Assembly: GCA_937959285.1 (NCBI GenBank)
Contig: CALGAR010000037.1
Location: forward strand, 1-22,177
DNA length: 22,177 nt
Source of the DNA: an uncultured Bryobacterales bacterium
Lineage (GTDB): Bacteria; Acidobacteriota; Terriglobia; Bryobacterales; Bryobacteraceae
Direction of reading: 5' to 3'
The notes below the pieces were generated by a model. It saw only the letters and a list, made by a program, of their open reading frames with translations, was not told the origin of the DNA and ran no database searches. Positions 21,598-22,177 of this stretch are shown piece after piece; positions within the stretch are counted from its first letter, which is position 1, and each line of letters starts with the position of its first letter. Made by a program: the position numbers and the translations under genes.

Positions 21598-22177
21598 CTA
21601 TCCGCGGCTTGCCACCATCCGCGTGCCGAGCGCCTCGCCCGCCAGCAGGCGCGCCGCCGCTCCCGGCACTTGCCCCGGGGCGATCACCACTTGCCCGACT
21701 CCCTGCCCGAGCGCCGAACACGCTGCGTCCAGCTTGGCGCGCATGCCGCCCGTTGCGATTCCGTCCTCAATCAGCCGCACAGATCCGGCGACATCCAGCT
21801 CGGGAATCACACCATCCGGACCCCGGACTCCCTCCACGTCCGTAAGGAAGAGAAGACGGTCGGCGGCAAAGGCAGCGGCAATCGCAACCGCCATCGAATC
21901 GGCATTGACATTGTAGATGCGGCCCTGACGGTCCCCGGCAACGCAGGCGATCACCGGCAGATACCCGTTTCCGGAAAGCAGATCGAGCAGCGGCGCATTC
22001 GCCCGGACAATCCGTCCCACCGCGCCCAGCTCCTCCGAGATCGGTTCCGCCTCCGCCAGAACACCGTCAATTCCGCACAGCCCGACGGCGTTCGCGCCCG
22101 CCGCCACAAGCGACGCTACAAGCTCCCGGTTGACGCTTCCGGCAAGGACCTTCAGGACCGCCTCGATCACCTCCGGC
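21598..22177 (-). CDS. argB: Acetylglutamate kinase, N-terminal part cut by window edge
   Basis: The frame is open to the window end, giving 192 C-terminal codons of a protein that is usually 260-300 residues. Family marks: EVIEAVLKVLAGSVNRELVASLVAAGANAVGLCGIDG (substrate-side helix and strand), RIYNVNADSMAVAIAAAFAADRLLFLTDVEGV (the phosphoryl-transfer core, with NAD and TDV.GV), and ATGGMRAKLDAACSAL with the conserved GGM and Lys. It phosphorylates N-acetylglutamate, step two of arginine synthesis in the cytoplasm. The first half, with the GGGP glycine loop and ATP site, lies outside the window. The GTG at 22170 is internal and not the real start. It is followed at 9 bases by the N-acetylglutamate synthase gene, so the two are co-transcribed. 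Confidence 0.93.
   Translation of the reverse strand, partial: PEVIEAVLKVLAGSVNRELVASLVAAGANAVGLCGIDGVLAEAEPISEELGAVGRIVRANAPLLDLLSGNGYLPVIACVAGDRQGRIYNVNADSMAVAIAAAFAADRLLFLTDVEGVRGPDGVIPELDVAGSVRLIEDGIATGGMRAKLDAACSALGQGVGQVVIAPGQVPGAAARLLAGEALGTRMVASRG

Noticed and set aside
1..22177. CRISPR array, IS element, toxin-antitoxin pair, restriction-modification operon
   Set aside because: No regularly spaced repeats, transposase or integrase motifs, small coupled toxin-antitoxin frames or methyltransferase motifs were seen on either strand.

Overview
The window looks like a chromosomal piece from an acidobacterium of the Solibacter/Bryobacter type. The main reason is a set of secreted proteins with architectures typical of that group: two proteins ending in, or consisting of, the TIGR03437-type domain (9 signature blocks such as VNAASY, ARPGET and LVGVNQ are readable), a VWFA-related acidobacterial (TIGR03436-type) protein, and a carboxypeptidase-regulatory-like domain protein. 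Most of the sequence is G+C rich. The stretch around 6.6-9.3 kb is visibly A+T richer: a hand count gives 26 G+C of 60 bases at 7681-7740, against 42 of 60 at 16381-16440.

Layout. 1-1293: an old yellow enzyme gene (minus, cut by the window edge) diverges from a small ArsR-type regulator (plus). Both have promoter-like boxes placed so that the transcript would start at or next to the start codon. 1333-1406: tRNA-Gln(CTG). 1625-4681: a lone 1018-residue superfamily 2 helicase with a possible C-terminal nuclease domain, pointing towards the 3' end of the tRNA. It is the best candidate for an accessory or defence gene. 5028-9289: a minus-strand run that reads, in transcription order, frameshifted glycoside-hydrolase-like protein, carboxypeptidase-regulatory-like protein, TIGR03437-domain protein (overlapping its neighbour by 11 bases) and, after a gap, a DoxX-like membrane protein. 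A good promoter lies upstream of the run. 9531-13069: a plus-strand pair, VWFA-type secreted protein plus HExxH metallopeptidase with Ig-like and TIGR03437 domains, overlapping by 4 bases.

13154-13534: a small VOC-family protein. 13680-15011: an MgtE magnesium transporter (minus). 15136-17640: a PhoD-like metallophosphatase with a Tat-like leader (plus). 17649-19608: a coupled minus-strand pair, a mandelate-racemase-type enolase superfamily enzyme followed by a membrane-anchored polysaccharide deacetylase. 19669-19702: a clear intrinsic terminator belonging to the next gene upstream, a molybdopterin-binding (MoeA/MoCF-like) protein at 19757-20728. 21049-22177: arginine biosynthesis, argB (partial) followed by a GNAT-type N-acetylglutamate synthase.

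No CRISPR array, IS element, integrase or rRNA was seen. The window is mostly ordinary. The parts that deserve a second look are the helicase next to the tRNA, the leaderless-type divergent promoters at 912-997, the single-base frameshift near 8907, and the non-coding stretch at 20729-21048, which holds a perfect 7+1+7 palindrome and a possible 22-codon ORF.
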